Origin: an uncultured Kocuria sp.
Lineage (GTDB): Bacteria > Actinomycetota > Actinomycetes > Actinomycetales > Micrococcaceae
Direction: 5' to 3'
DNA: 41,031 nucleotides
NCBI RefSeq assembly: GCF_947500125.1
Contig: NZ_CANMRA010000030.1
Coordinates: 1-41,031, forward strand
In this document: piece by piece, positions 7,394 to 18,685 of the stretch
Layout: each line of letters starts with the position of its first letter
Position numbering within the stretch: position 1 is the first letter of the stretch
The notes under the pieces: generated by a model
The model's input: the letters and a program-made list of their open reading frames with translations, nothing else
Database searches by the model: none
What the model was told of the DNA's origin: nothing
Position numbers and translations under genes: made by a program

Positions 7394-7798
7394 ATGACGA
7401 GGACAGGGAACGGGCTGACCCGGCCGACGCCGGGAACCGGGGCCATCGACGTGGTCGCCGAGGCGCCCGTGTGCGCGGGGGACCTGGATCCCTCGACGGC
7501 CGCCGGGGGGCGCCGCCGGGTGATGGCGACCGGCCTGGTGGTGGAGGTGACCGTTCCCCCGGTGACGGGCGCGCAGAACTACACCGCGCTGCTCGTGCCG
7601 GACTGTCCGCAGCAGGAGGGGGAGCAGGGCCCGGTCGCCCCCCGTCCCCTGCGCCTCGTGTGGCACGGCCAGCGCAGCGTGCCGGGCGTCACCGCGGGGA
7701 CGCGGCTGCGCTGCGCGGGCGTGGTGAGCTTCCGGGACGGGCGCCCCTCGATGTTCAACCCGCGCTACGAGATCATCGCGAAGCAGGTCAGCAGATGA
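7394..7798 (+). CDS. OB-fold nucleic-acid-binding domain protein
   Basis: 134 residues. Beta-strand patterns RRVMATGLVVEVTVPP, NYTALLVPD, RPLRLVWHGQRSVPGVTAGTRLRCAGVV and the end MFNPRYEII fit the short OB-fold family found between DUF3710 and DUF3159 in many actinobacteria. OB folds of this type bind single-stranded nucleic acid, but no ligand is established for this branch. The C-terminus IAKQVSR and the stop lie inside a 17-bp tandem duplication. With one unit removed, the stop would overlap the next gene's ATG by four bases. Confidence 0.82.
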   Translation: MTRTGNGLTRPTPGTGAIDVVAEAPVCAGDLDPSTAAGGRRRVMATGLVVEVTVPPVTGAQNYTALLVPDCPQQEGEQGPVAPRPLRLVWHGQRSVPGVTAGTRLRCAGVVSFRDGRPSMFNPRYEIIAKQVSR

Positions 7799-7813
7799 AG
7801 CAGGTCAGCAGAT
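7780..7813 (+). repeat. 17-bp perfect tandem duplication across a gene junction
   Basis: GAAGCAGGTCAGCAGAT occurs twice without spacing (7780-7796, 7797-7813). The first copy ends the OB-fold gene (TGA 7796-7798) and the second ends in the AT of the DUF3159 start (7812). A six-codon frame MKQVSR (7795-7815) is created between them. A recent slippage duplication is likely. Confidence 0.9.
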
Positions 7814-8537
7814 GACGGATCCCTCCGAGCCCGGGAGCACCGCGGGCGAGCCCGGGCGCGGCAACGACGTGGAGCGCTCGATGGCCGCCTACGCCGCGCG
7901 CTCGGGCATGCGGCGCAAGGACAACGGCCAGCTCGACGTGCTGCACGCGGTCGGCGGCTGGCGCGGCCTGGCCGAGACGATCCTGCCGGGCTTCGTGTTC
8001 CTGGCCGTGCTGCTCGTCGGCAACACCCTCGGGGTGGCCCTCGCCGCGTCGCTGGGCACGGCCGCCCTCTTCACCGTGCTGCGCCTCGTCCAGCGCCAGA
8101 GCCTCGTGCAGGCCGTCTCCGGCTTCGTGGGCGTGGGCGTCTGCGCACTGTTCGCGCGGGCCACCGGCGAGGCGCTGGACTACTACGTCCCCGGCTTCTG
8201 GATCAACGCCGCCTGGTTCGCCGGTCTCGGGCTGTCCCTGCTCGCCCGCTGGCCGCTGCTCGGCGTCTTCTACGGGTACATCCGCGGGGAGGGCACCCAG
8301 TGGCGCGACGTCCCGGTGCGCCGCCGTGCCTACCAGGTGGCCACGGTGATGCTCATGGCCATGTTCGCGGCCCGTCTCCTCGTGCAGGTGCCCCTGTACC
8401 TCGCGGAGAACCTCACCGGGCTGGGGGTGGCGCGCCTGGTCATGGGCGTGCCCCTGTACGCGCTGACCCTGTGGCTCGCGTGGCTCGTCTCCCGGCCCCC
8501 GGAGCAGATCGCGGCCGAGGAGCAGGACACCCCCTGA
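7812..8537 (+). CDS. DUF3159 family integral membrane protein
   Basis: 241 residues. A 40-residue cytoplasmic head containing RSGMRRKDNGQLDVLHAVGGWRG precedes about six hydrophobic segments, including ETILPGFVFLAVLLVGN, LGVALAASLGTAALFTVL and a paired region near 115-145. Conserved family features are the ARWPLLGVFYGYIRGEGTQWRDVPVRRRAY loop and LYALTLWLAWLVSRPPEQ near the end. The family is actinobacterial and uncharacterised; a transport or lipid role is only a guess. The start ATG at 7812 lies in the second copy of a 17-bp duplication, which keeps AGGTCAGCAG upstream. It converges with the RCK genes over a 15-base gap. Confidence 0.88.
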   Translation: MTDPSEPGSTAGEPGRGNDVERSMAAYAARSGMRRKDNGQLDVLHAVGGWRGLAETILPGFVFLAVLLVGNTLGVALAASLGTAALFTVLRLVQRQSLVQAVSGFVGVGVCALFARATGEALDYYVPGFWINAAWFAGLGLSLLARWPLLGVFYGYIRGEGTQWRDVPVRRRAYQVATVMLMAMFAARLLVQVPLYLAENLTGLGVARLVMGVPLYALTLWLAWLVSRPPEQIAAEEQDTP

Positions 8538-8552
8538 GGCCGTCCGCCGGGC

Positions 8553-9236
8553 TCAGCCCCGGTGGGGCTCGTGCCGGCCGGCGGTCGTGAACATCGCGCG
8601 CAGCTGCGCCTCGCCCTCCGTGGTGGAGACGAAGAAGAGCTGGTCGGCGCCCTCGACCACGTCGTCGCCGGAGGGGGTGATGGGCACTCCGTCGCGCAGG
8701 ATGGCCACGAGCGTCACGTCCGGCGGCCACGGCACCTGGGAGACCATCGTGGCGATGATCGGGTGCTCGTGCGGGACCGTGTAGGCGGAGAGGGTCGCCC
8801 CGCCCGTCTGCAGGGTCAGCAGCCGCACCACGTCGCCGACCTCGACCGCCTCCTCCACGAGCGCGGTCATCAGCCGCGGCGTGGACACGGCCACGTCCAC
8901 GCCCCACGCGTCGTCGAACAGCCACTCGTTCTTGGGGTTGTTGACCCGGCCCACCGTGCGGGGCACGCCGAACTCGCTGCGCGCCAGCAGGGAGACCACG
9001 AGGTTCGCCTTGTCGTCGCCCGTGGCGGCGACGACGACGTCGGTCTCCTCGAGCCCGCCCTCCCGCAGCGTGGAGAGCTCGCAGGCGTCCCCGATGATCC
9101 ACTGGGCGCCGCGCAGGTCCGAGCGGCCGATCACCTCGGGCTTCTCGTCGAAGATCACCACCTCGTGCTGGTGGGAGAGCAGCTCTCGGGCGATCGAGGC
9201 GCCCACGGCGCCCGCGCCCACGATGACCACGCGCAT
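8553..9236 (-). CDS. TrkA-family potassium uptake regulatory protein (second RCK subunit)
   Basis: A 227-residue cytosolic RCK protein. An N-terminal Rossmann domain has the dinucleotide motif GAGAVG (7-12) after a beta strand (MRVVIV), an acidic residue closing strand two (IFDEKPE), and a C-terminal TrkA_C domain from about 130 (VVRLLTLQTGGATLSAYTV...). RCK subunits bind NAD(H) or ATP/ADP and gate potassium transporters. It corresponds in context to one of the mycobacterial CeoB/CeoC pair. The start is the ATG at 9236, overlapping the preceding RCK stop by one base (TGATG), so the pair is translationally coupled. Confidence 0.9.
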   Translation of the reverse strand: MRVVIVGAGAVGASIARELLSHQHEVVIFDEKPEVIGRSDLRGAQWIIGDACELSTLREGGLEETDVVVAATGDDKANLVVSLLARSEFGVPRTVGRVNNPKNEWLFDDAWGVDVAVSTPRLMTALVEEAVEVGDVVRLLTLQTGGATLSAYTVPHEHPIIATMVSQVPWPPDVTLVAILRDGVPITPSGDDVVEGADQLFFVSTTEGEAQLRAMFTTAGRHEPHRG

Positions 9237-9982
9237 CAGGATCCTCCCCGGGAGGTGTCGTCGGAGCCGGGCGCGTCCTCGGACTCCCGGCGCAGGGAGT
9301 TGGCGAAGTCGAGCACGTCCGGGTCGGGCCGGCGGGACAGGACGCGGGACACGGCCTCGACGTCGTCGGTGCGCATCATGGCGTGCACCACGTCCCCCTG
9401 CTGGTAGCTCATGTCGGGACCGGGCAGGACGCCCTCCCCGAAACGTGTCACGAACGCGATGCGCACCCCCGTGGCCTCCTCGATCGCGTCCAGGTGCAGA
9501 CCGGACCACGAGTCGTCCAGGGACAGCTCGCCCAGCTGCAGCCGTCCCGAGGCCTCGCGGAAGTCGGCCGTGATCGTCTGCTCGGGCAGGATCCGGCGCA
9601 GCGCCTGATCGGCGCTCCAGCGCACGGCGGCGACGGTGGGGATCCCCAGGCGCTGGTAGAACTCCGCCCGGGAGGGGTCGTAGATCCGGGCCACCACGTG
9701 CCGGACCTTGAAGGTCTCGCGCGCCACCCGGGCCGCGATGATGTTGGAGTTGTCCCCGCTCGAGACGGCCGCGAAGGCGTAGGCCTCCTCGATGCCGGCC
9801 CGGCGCAGCACCTCCTGGTCGAAGCCGAGTCCGGTGACCTTCTTACCCTCGAAGGACTTCCGCAGCCGCCGGAAGGCACGGTCGTCCTGGTCGATCACCG
9901 CCACGGTGTGCCCGGAGTCCTCGAGGGTGTGGGCGACCATCACGCCGACGCGCCCCACGCCCATGATCACGAAATGCGCCAT
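9236..9982 (-). CDS. TrkA-family potassium uptake regulatory protein (first RCK subunit)
   Basis: A 248-residue RCK protein with dinucleotide motif GVGRVG (8-13), acidic end of strand two (VIDQDDRAF), the conserved SSGDNSNIIAARVARETF helix region, and a C-terminal TrkA_C domain from about 135, followed by an acidic, disordered 25-residue tail. It forms an operon with the second RCK gene. A TAGGCT box seven bases before its ATG predicts a leaderless transcript. It is divergent, across 86 bases, from the KimA-like permease, and no TrkH/KtrB channel gene is present nearby. Confidence 0.9.
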   Translation of the reverse strand: MAHFVIMGVGRVGVMVAHTLEDSGHTVAVIDQDDRAFRRLRKSFEGKKVTGLGFDQEVLRRAGIEEAYAFAAVSSGDNSNIIAARVARETFKVRHVVARIYDPSRAEFYQRLGIPTVAAVRWSADQALRRILPEQTITADFREASGRLQLGELSLDDSWSGLHLDAIEEATGVRIAFVTRFGEGVLPGPDMSYQQGDVVHAMMRTDDVEAVSRVLSRRPDPDVLDFANSLRRESEDAPGSDDTSRGGS

Positions 9983-9989
9983 GCGTCTC

Positions 9990-9995
9990 AGCCTA
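9990..9995 (-). promoter_or_regulatory. -10 box of the RCK operon; predicted leaderless transcript
   Basis: TAGGCT on the minus strand followed by exactly seven bases and the ATG at 9982. The gap contains no Shine-Dalgarno sequence, matching the TANNNT-N7-start layout of actinobacterial leaderless genes. Confidence 0.5.
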
Positions 9996-10054
9996 GGTCA
10001 CCCCCGGGCTCGCGGCTCACCACCGGTGCGGCGGACAATCGGAGCGGGACGGAC

Positions 10055-10060
10055 TACCGT
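10055..10060 (+). promoter_or_regulatory. -10 box of the KimA-like permease gene
   Basis: TACCGT followed by eight bases and the GTG at 10069. This predicts a leader of zero to two bases. With the RCK box at 9990-9995 it makes a compact divergent promoter. Confidence 0.5.
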
Positions 10061-10068
10061 GGGGAGCC

Positions 10069-12069
10069 GTGCAGAGCATTCCCCGGGCCGTGCGGCGCGC
10101 ACTCGTCGGCAAGCCCATCCACAACGAGCGGTTCAGCGACGCCGTGCTGCCCAAGCGCACGGCGCTGCCGGTCTTCTCGGCGGACGCCCTCTCCTCGGTG
10201 GCCTACGCCCCGGACGAGATCATTCTCACGCTCGCGCTCGCGGGCACCACGGCCGTGGCGGTCTCCCCGTGGGTGGGCCTGGCCGTGCTCGTGGTGCTCG
10301 CCGTGGTGATCACCGCCTACCGGCAGAACGTGCGCGCCTACCCCTCGGGCGGCGGCGACTACGAGATCGTCTCCAAGAACCTCGGCCGCACCGCGGGCGT
10401 GGGCGTGGGCGCGGCCCTGATGGCCGACTACGCCCTCGTCGTGGCGGTGTCCATGGCCACCGCCGCGCAGTACGTCACGGCGGCGCTGCCCGAGGTCGCC
10501 GGGTGGCGGGTGGAGCTGGCCGTGGCCGGGATCCTGTTCGTGGGGCTGCTCAACCTCCGCGGCCTGAAGTTCATGGGCCGGGCCGCCGCCGTGCCCACCT
10601 ACTTCTTCCTCGCCGTCCTGGCCGCGCTGCTGCTCGTGGGCCTGGGCCAGGACCTCACCGGTTCCCTCGGGGACGCCCCCAGCGCCGACCGGGAGATCCT
10701 GCCCGCCGCCGGCTTCGACGCCGGGCTGGCCGGCCTGGCGGGTGCCCTGGTGGTGCTGCGGGCCTTCTCCTCCGGGGCCGTGGCCCTGACCGGCGTGGAG
10801 ACCATCACCAACTCGGTGCCGTACTTCCGCAAGCCCCGCGCGGCCAACGCGGCGGCCACACTGGGGGTGCTCGGCGCGCTCGCGGCGGCCCTGCTGGCGG
10901 GCGTGATGTACCTCGCGGACCGCACGGACGTCGTGGTCGTGGGCGACCCGGAGGAGCAGCTGCTCGTGGACGGCCGGCTCCCCGGGCCCGACTTCTTCCA
11001 GGACCCCGTGCTGGGCCAGCTCGCCAAGACCGTCTTCGGCACCGACTCCCTGTGGTTCTTCGTGCTCGTCGCCGCGACGGTGGGCGTGCTGATCCTCGCC
11101 GCGAACACCGCCTTCTCCGGCTTCCCCACGCTCGCGTCCCGGCTGGCGCGGGACGCCTTCCTGCCCCGGCAGCTGCAGGCGCGCGGGGACCGCTTCGCGT
11201 TCACCAACGGCATCCTGCTGCTGCTGCTCGTCGCCGTGGTCCTCACCGTGGCGTTCGGCGCCAACGTCAACAGCCTCATCCAGCTCTACATCGTGGGCGT
11301 GTTCGTCTCCTTCACCCTCACGCAGGCCGGCATGGTGCGGCACTGGGCGCGCGTGCGGCGGATGCGCCCGCACCCGGGGGTCCGCCGCGAGCTGTTCGCC
11401 CGCCGGGCCGTGGCCCTGATCGCCTTCGTCCTCTGCGCGGCGGTGCTCGTCGTCGTGCTCGTGACGAAGCTCACGCAGGGCGCGTGGATCACCATCGTGG
11501 CCATCGCCGTCCTCAGCGCGGTGATGGCGGGGATCCGCCGGCACTACGACGCCGTGGACGCCGAGCTCGCGCTGCGGCCCGACTCCCCGGTCCGGGCCCT
11601 GCCCTCCCGGGTGCACGCCATCATCTACGTCTCCTCCGTCCGCAAGCCCCTCATGCGCGCCCTGGCCTACGCCCGGGCGTCCCGGCCCTCGACCCTCGAG
11701 GCCGTCGTCGTGGACACGAACGCCGCCGCCACCCGCCGGATCCTCGCCGAGTGGCAGCGCCTCGAGATCCCGGTGCCCGTCACCGTCCTCCACGCGCCCT
11801 ACCGGGACACCATCGGCCCGGTCCTCGACCACGTGCGCGGGGTGCGCCGCAAATCCCCCCGGGACCTGGTCGTGGTGTACCTGCCCGAGTACGTGGTGCG
11901 GCACCGGTGGGAGCGGCTGCTGCACAACCAGGCTATCCGGCCGCTGCGGGCCCGCCTGCACCAGGAGCGCGGGGTCATGACGGCCTCCGTGCCCTGGCAC
12001 CTGTCCTCCGCCTCCGGCGAGGACACGGGCCCCGAGTCCGCCCCCGAGCAGAGAGCGTCCCAGCCGTGA
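10069..12069 (+). CDS. APC-superfamily permease, KimA-like potassium/proton symporter
   Basis: 666 residues: about 12 membrane helices followed by a cytosolic domain from about residue 500. It is close to Bacillus KimA (YdaO), a high-affinity K+/H+ symporter inhibited by cyclic di-AMP. Diagnostic stretches are the GKP start, FSADALSSVAYAPDEI (Asp39 and Tyr46 align with KimA cation-site residues), AYPSGGGDYEIV, LRAFSSGAVALTGVETITN, ILAANTAFSGFPTLA, YIVGVFVSFTLTQAGM and, at the end, WERLLHNQ. The tail domain matches the regulatory part of KimA. The start is GTG at 10069, fixed by the promoter just upstream. The stop overlaps the methyltransferase start (GTGA). Its divergent RCK neighbours suggest joint potassium control. 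Confidence 0.88.
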   Translation: MQSIPRAVRRALVGKPIHNERFSDAVLPKRTALPVFSADALSSVAYAPDEIILTLALAGTTAVAVSPWVGLAVLVVLAVVITAYRQNVRAYPSGGGDYEIVSKNLGRTAGVGVGAALMADYALVVAVSMATAAQYVTAALPEVAGWRVELAVAGILFVGLLNLRGLKFMGRAAAVPTYFFLAVLAALLLVGLGQDLTGSLGDAPSADREILPAAGFDAGLAGLAGALVVLRAFSSGAVALTGVETITNSVPYFRKPRAANAAATLGVLGALAAALLAGVMYLADRTDVVVVGDPEEQLLVDGRLPGPDFFQDPVLGQLAKTVFGTDSLWFFVLVAATVGVLILAANTAFSGFPTLASRLARDAFLPRQLQARGDRFAFTNGILLLLLVAVVLTVAFGANVNSLIQLYIVGVFVSFTLTQAGMVRHWARVRRMRPHPGVRRELFARRAVALIAFVLCAAVLVVVLVTKLTQGAWITIVAIAVLSAVMAGIRRHYDAVDAELALRPDSPVRALPSRVHAIIYVSSVRKPLMRALAYARASRPSTLEAVVVDTNAAATRRILAEWQRLEIPVPVTVLHAPYRDTIGPVLDHVRGVRRKSPRDLVVVYLPEYVVRHRWERLLHNQAIRPLRARLHQERGVMTASVPWHLSSASGEDTGPESAPEQRASQP

Positions 12070-13484
12070 TCCCGTCCCGCCCCCCGGTCCCCGCCGGGTC
12101 CACTGAATCCGCAGGGTCCGCGGAGCCCGTCGAGCTCGAGCTGCGCCTGGGCCAGATCGCCCACGGCGGCCACACCGTGGCCCGCACCGGCGAGGGCCGC
12201 GTGGTGTTCGTCCGCCACGGCCTGCCCGGCGAGCTCGTCCGCGTCCGCCTCACCGACAGCGGCCCCGCGGCCCGGTTCTGGCGCGGCGACGTCGTGGCCG
12301 TCCTCGAGGCGGACCCCCGCCGGAGGACGGAGCACGTGTGGGCCCCGGCCGACCCCCTGCTCTCCTGGCGGCGCGGCGAGCCGCCCGTCGGCGGCGCGGA
12401 GTTCGGCCACGCCGAGCTGGCGGCCCAGCGCGACCTCAAGGCCGCCGTGGTGGCCGAGCAGCTCTCCCGCCTGGCCGGGCTCGAGACCGGGATCACCGTG
12501 GAGGCCATGCCGGGGGAGGACCCGCTGGGCCGCGGCTGGCGCACCCGGGCGCACTTCGCCGTCGACCCCGCGGGACGGATCGGGATGCACCCCCACCGCA
12601 GCGCCGCCGTCGTGCCGGTGGACTCCTTCCCGCTCGTGGTCCCCGCCATCGACGGCCTGCGGCTCGGCCGCCTCGACCTTCGCGGGGCGGAGCGGGTCGA
12701 CGTCGCGGCCCCCGCCGACGGCGGGACGCCGCTGGTGCACCTGAGCCTCGCCGCCGGGGCCGACCGGGAGCGGCTGCGCCACGAGCTCACGCGCCTCACC
12801 GTGGACCGGGACGTCTCCGTCACCGCCCGCGCCGAGGGGCAGCGCGAGCCCGAGACGTGGGCGGGCCGGCCGTCCGTCGTCGAGCACGCGGGCCCGCACC
12901 GCTGGGAGGTCTCCGCCGAGGGGTTCTGGCAGATCCACCGCGCCGCCCCCGAGCTGCTGCACCGGGAGGTGCCCGCGGCCGCCGGGGCCCGCCCGGGGGA
13001 GCACGCCCTCGACCTCTACGCGGGCGCGGGCCTGTTCACGGCGGCGCTCGCGGACGCCGTGGGGGAGACGGGCACCGTCGTGGCGGTCGAGGGCTCGCCG
13101 GTCACCAGTGCCGACGCCCGGCGGGCCTTCGCAGGCCGGCCGGAGGTGCGCGTCGAGCGGGGGAGCGTCGACAAGGTGCTGGCGCGGACCTGGCCGCGGG
13201 GGGCCCCCGGGCGAGGCCGCCGCCGCCCGGCGCGGGGCGGCGCCGCGGCCCGCCCCGACGTCGTGGTCCTGGACCCGCCCCGCGCGGGCGCCGGACGGGC
13301 CGTCGTGGACCAGCTCGTGGCGATCGCGCCGCGCCGGATCGCGTACCTCGCGTGCGACCCGGCCACGCTGGCGCGGGACCTGGGCCGGTTCCGCCGCGCC
13401 GGGTGGCACGTGCGGGAGGTGCGCGCGTTCGACATGTACCCGAACACCCACCACGTCGAGACCCTGGCGGTCCTGGAGCCCTGA
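12066..13484 (+). CDS. TRAM-domain class I SAM-dependent RNA (uracil-5) methyltransferase family protein
   Basis: 472 residues of the TrmA/RlmCD family. A TRAM RNA-binding domain (about 20-82, [14 protein letters not shown]...GELVRVRL) precedes the Rossmann methyltransferase with [11 protein letters not shown] (SAM binding), [11 protein letters not shown] and [12 protein letters not shown], where Cys430 is the expected nucleophile, then [11 protein letters not shown]. The target is probably m5U in tRNA or rRNA. Oddities: the Cys-rich iron-sulfur ligand stretch that many relatives carry after the TRAM domain is absent (here [13 protein letters not shown]), and an Arg/Gly-rich insert ([15 protein letters not shown]) precedes VVVLDPP. 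GTG at 12066 overlaps the permease stop. Confidence 0.88.
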   Translation: MIPSRPPVPAGSTESAGSAEPVELELRLGQIAHGGHTVARTGEGRVVFVRHGLPGELVRVRLTDSGPAARFWRGDVVAVLEADPRRRTEHVWAPADPLLSWRRGEPPVGGAEFGHAELAAQRDLKAAVVAEQLSRLAGLETGITVEAMPGEDPLGRGWRTRAHFAVDPAGRIGMHPHRSAAVVPVDSFPLVVPAIDGLRLGRLDLRGAERVDVAAPADGGTPLVHLSLAAGADRERLRHELTRLTVDRDVSVTARAEGQREPETWAGRPSVVEHAGPHRWEVSAEGFWQIHRAAPELLHREVPAAAGARPGEHALDLYAGAGLFTAALADAVGETGTVVAVEGSPVTSADARRAFAGRPEVRVERGSVDKVLARTWPRGAPGRGRRRPARGGAAARPDVVVLDPPRAGAGRAVVDQLVAIAPRRIAYLACDPATLARDLGRFRRAGWHVREVRAFDMYPNTHHVETLAVLEP

Positions 13485-13550
13485 CGGCAGCCGCCGGCTC
13501 CGTGACGGCGACCTCCCGGGGCGGTTCGGAGTCACCGGGCTCACACGGGC

Positions 13551-13556
13551 TACACT
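13551..13556 (+). promoter_or_regulatory. -10 box of acnA
   Basis: TACACT in CGGGCTACACTGACG, predicting a leader of about 85 nt. An interrupted GTGA-N4-TCAC repeat (13561-13572) sits at the expected transcription start. Confidence 0.4.
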
Positions 13557-13571
13557 GACGGTGACTGTTCA

Positions 13572-13607
13572 CGGGAGAACCCCCGGCACTTCGCCGGTGT
13601 CCTCCCG
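13572..13607 (+). promoter_or_regulatory. Structured 5' leader hairpin upstream of acnA
   Basis: CGGGAG (13572-13577) pairs with CTCCCG (13602-13607) outside an inner CCGGC-ACTTC-GCCGG hairpin. The structure is 40 bases before the ATG, clear of the ribosome binding site. Its effect is unknown; mRNA stability or post-transcriptional control are possible. Confidence 0.35.
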
Positions 13608-13647
13608 CGGGCGTTTCCATGACGGTGGCGAGAGGAGTTCCACGCAT

Positions 13648-16473
<2,826 letters not shown>

Positions 16474-16488
16474 TCCCAGGGAGTTCGC

Positions 16489-16534
16489 AGCACACGGGGG
16501 CCCGGTCCGGGAACGGACCGGGCCCCCGTGTGCT
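16489..16534 (+). terminator. Terminator of acnA
   Basis: A 20-bp perfect stem, AGCACACGGGGGCCCGGTCC pairing with its exact complement, around the 6-base loop GGGAAC (16509-16514). No T-run, as is usual at this GC content. Confidence 0.9.
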
Positions 16535-16558
16535 GACGGCCCTGTCGGAACGACCGAG

Positions 16559-16564
16559 TAGGAT
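16559..16564 (+). promoter_or_regulatory. -10 box of dxs
   Basis: TAGGAT in CCGAGTAGGATCGGGG, shortly after the acnA terminator and 75 bases before the dxs ATG. Confidence 0.45.
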
Positions 16565-16639
16565 CGGGGGAGCGCGCCGCCCCGGTCCCCGGGAACACGG
16601 TGCGAGCGACTACGACGGGCGAGGACAGCGGGAGAAACC

Positions 16640-18685
16640 ATGAGCGTGCTGGAGCGGGTGTCCGGGCCCGAGGACCTCGCAGGGCTGAGCCGTGCGGAAC
16701 TGGGCCGGCTGGCCGAGGAGATCCGCGAGTTCCTCGTCACCCACGTCTCCGCGACGGGCGGTCACCTGGGGCCGAACCTGGGCGTCGTCGAGCTGACGCT
16801 CGGGATGCACCGGGTCTTCGACTCGCCCAAGGACTCCGTGGTCTTCGACACCGGGCACCAGTCCTACGTGCACAAGCTGCTCACCGGCCGCCAGAACTTC
16901 GAGACCCTGCGCCAGGAGGGCGGCCTCGCGGGCTACCCGGACCGCCGGGAGTCCGAGCACGACATCGTCGAGTCCTCGCACGCGTCCTCCTCCCTGTCCT
17001 GGGCCGACGGCATCTCCCGCGGCCACGCCATGACCGGCCGGCACGACCGGCACACGGTCGTGCTCGTGGGGGACGGGGCGCTCACCGGCGGAATGGCCTG
17101 GGAGGCCGTCAACAACATCGCCTCGGACCGCGACCGCAAGGTCGTCATCGTGGTCAACGACAACGGCCGGTCCTACGCCCCGACCGTGGGCGGCTTCGCC
17201 AACCACCTCGCGGAGCTCCAGGCCAGCGTGCAGCAGGGCGTCGACGCCGTGCGCACCGACCGCCGCTACGAGCAGACCCTCGAGACCGTGAAGGACCTGC
17301 TGAAGCACTCCGGCCCGGTGGGGGAGATGTTCTACCGGGGTCTGCACGGGATGAAGCAGGGCATCAAGGACGTCGTGGTGCCCCAGGGCATCTTCGAGGA
17401 TCTCGGCATGAAGTACGTCGGCCCCGTCGACGGGCACGACCTCGAGGCCGTCGAGCAGGCCCTGACCAACGCCAAGAACTACGGCGGGCCGGTCATCGTG
17501 CACGCGATCACCGAGAAGGGCCACGGCTACGGGCCCGCGACCGCCAACGAGGACGACCAGTTCCACGCCGTGGGCGTCATCGACCCCGTCACCGGCCGCT
17601 CCACGGCGACGAGCTCCGAGCGCAGCTGGACGGCGGTGTTCCGCGACGAGATCGCCCGGATCGCCGACGAGCGCGAGGACGTCGTGGGCATCACCGGTGC
17701 CATGCTCATCCCCGTGGGCCTGCAGAAGATGCAGGCGGCCCACCCCGACCGCGTCGTGGACGTGGGCATCGCCGAGCAGCACGCCATCGCCATGGCCGCC
17801 GGCATGGCTTACGGGGGACTGCACCCCGTGGTGGCCCTCTACGCCACGTTCCTCAACCGCGGGTTCGACCAGCTCCTCATGGACGTGGCGCTGCACCGGG
17901 CCGGCGTCACGGTGGTCCTCGACAGGGCCGGGGTCACCGGCCCCGACGGCCCCAGCCACCACGGCATGTGGGACCTGGCCCTGCTCCAGATCGTGCCCGG
18001 GCTCCACCTCGCCGCCCCGCGCGACGAGCCGACCCTGGTCGAGGAGCTGCGCGAGGCGGTGGCCGTCGACGACGCCCCCACCGTCATCCGGTACCCCAAG
18101 GGCGCCGTGGGCACCCCGGTGCCGGCCGTCGAGCGGCTCGCGGACGGCGTGGACGTGCTCGCGCGCCGCGGCGGGGAGAGCGGGACGGAGGGCGCCCGCC
18201 GGGACGTCCTGCTCGTGTCCGTCGGCGCCATGAGCGGCCTGGCGCTGGACGTGGCCGACCGGCTCGAGGCGCACGGCGTCTCCGCCACGGTGGTCGACCC
18301 CCGCTGGGTGCTGCCCGTGCCGGCCTCGGTCATCGAGCTCGCGGCCCAGCACCGGATCGTGGTCGTCGTCGAGGACGGTGTGCGCGCCGGCGGGATCGGC
18401 TCCCGGATCCGCCAGGAGATGCGCGCGGCCGGGGTCGACACCGCGCTCAACGAGGTGGGCCTGCCCACGGAGTTCCTCGTCCACGGCTCCCGCTCCCAGG
18501 TGCTCGCCCGGGTCGGGCTGACCGCCCAGCGCGTCGCCCAGGACACGCTGGCGTCCGTGCTGGGGACCCGGGTGCCGTACGCCCGTCCGGTGCAGGGCGA
18601 CGCCCCCGGCTCCGAGCCGGAGGCCGTGCGCGGCCCGGCCGAGGACGCCCGCGGGGCGTCGCTGCCGCGGTCGCGCCGGGGCTGA
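16640..18685 (+). CDS. dxs: 1-deoxy-D-xylulose-5-phosphate synthase
   Basis: A 681-residue thiamine-diphosphate enzyme condensing pyruvate and glyceraldehyde 3-phosphate, the first step of the non-mevalonate isoprenoid pathway. Seen: [15 protein letters not shown] with active-site His42, [16 protein letters not shown], the ThDP/Mg motif GDGALTGG (144-151) followed by NDN (173-175), [10 protein letters not shown] with the catalytic Glu near residue 375, and the C-terminal transketolase domain. It is about 40 residues longer than usual because of a low-complexity charged tail after [12 protein letters not shown]. The ATG at 16640 is preceded by GGGAGAAACC. It converges with the Rieske gene, and both stop codons lie in one hairpin. 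Confidence 0.96.
   Translation: MSVLERVSGPEDLAGLSRAELGRLAEEIREFLVTHVSATGGHLGPNLGVVELTLGMHRVFDSPKDSVVFDTGHQSYVHKLLTGRQNFETLRQEGGLAGYPDRRESEHDIVESSHASSSLSWADGISRGHAMTGRHDRHTVVLVGDGALTGGMAWEAVNNIASDRDRKVVIVVNDNGRSYAPTVGGFANHLAELQASVQQGVDAVRTDRRYEQTLETVKDLLKHSGPVGEMFYRGLHGMKQGIKDVVVPQGIFEDLGMKYVGPVDGHDLEAVEQALTNAKNYGGPVIVHAITEKGHGYGPATANEDDQFHAVGVIDPVTGRSTATSSERSWTAVFRDEIARIADEREDVVGITGAMLIPVGLQKMQAAHPDRVVDVGIAEQHAIAMAAGMAYGGLHPVVALYATFLNRGFDQLLMDVALHRAGVTVVLDRAGVTGPDGPSHHGMWDLALLQIVPGLHLAAPRDEPTLVEELREAVAVDDAPTVIRYPKGAVGTPVPAVERLADGVDVLARRGGESGTEGARRDVLLVSVGAMSGLALDVADRLEAHGVSATVVDPRWVLPVPASVIELAAQHRIVVVVEDGVRAGGIGSRIRQEMRAAGVDTALNEVGLPTEFLVHGSRSQVLARVGLTAQRVAQDTLASVLGTRVPYARPVQGDAPGSEPEAVRGPAEDARGASLPRSRRG

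Noticed and set aside
10054-12000. 648-codon minus-strand frame opposite the KimA-like permease
   Set aside because: Composition is His/Gly/Arg-rich without domains; the plus strand encodes a clear transporter.
9792-12065. Long plus-strand extension upstream of the RNA methyltransferase
   Set aside because: It overlaps the permease in another frame and reads as Arg/Gly/Pro-rich noise. The GTG at 12066 with the GTGA junction is the natural start.
13561-13572. CRP/FNR-type operator at acnA
   Set aside because: Half sites GTGA and TCAC are 4 bases apart instead of the usual 6, so the match is not good enough to call.
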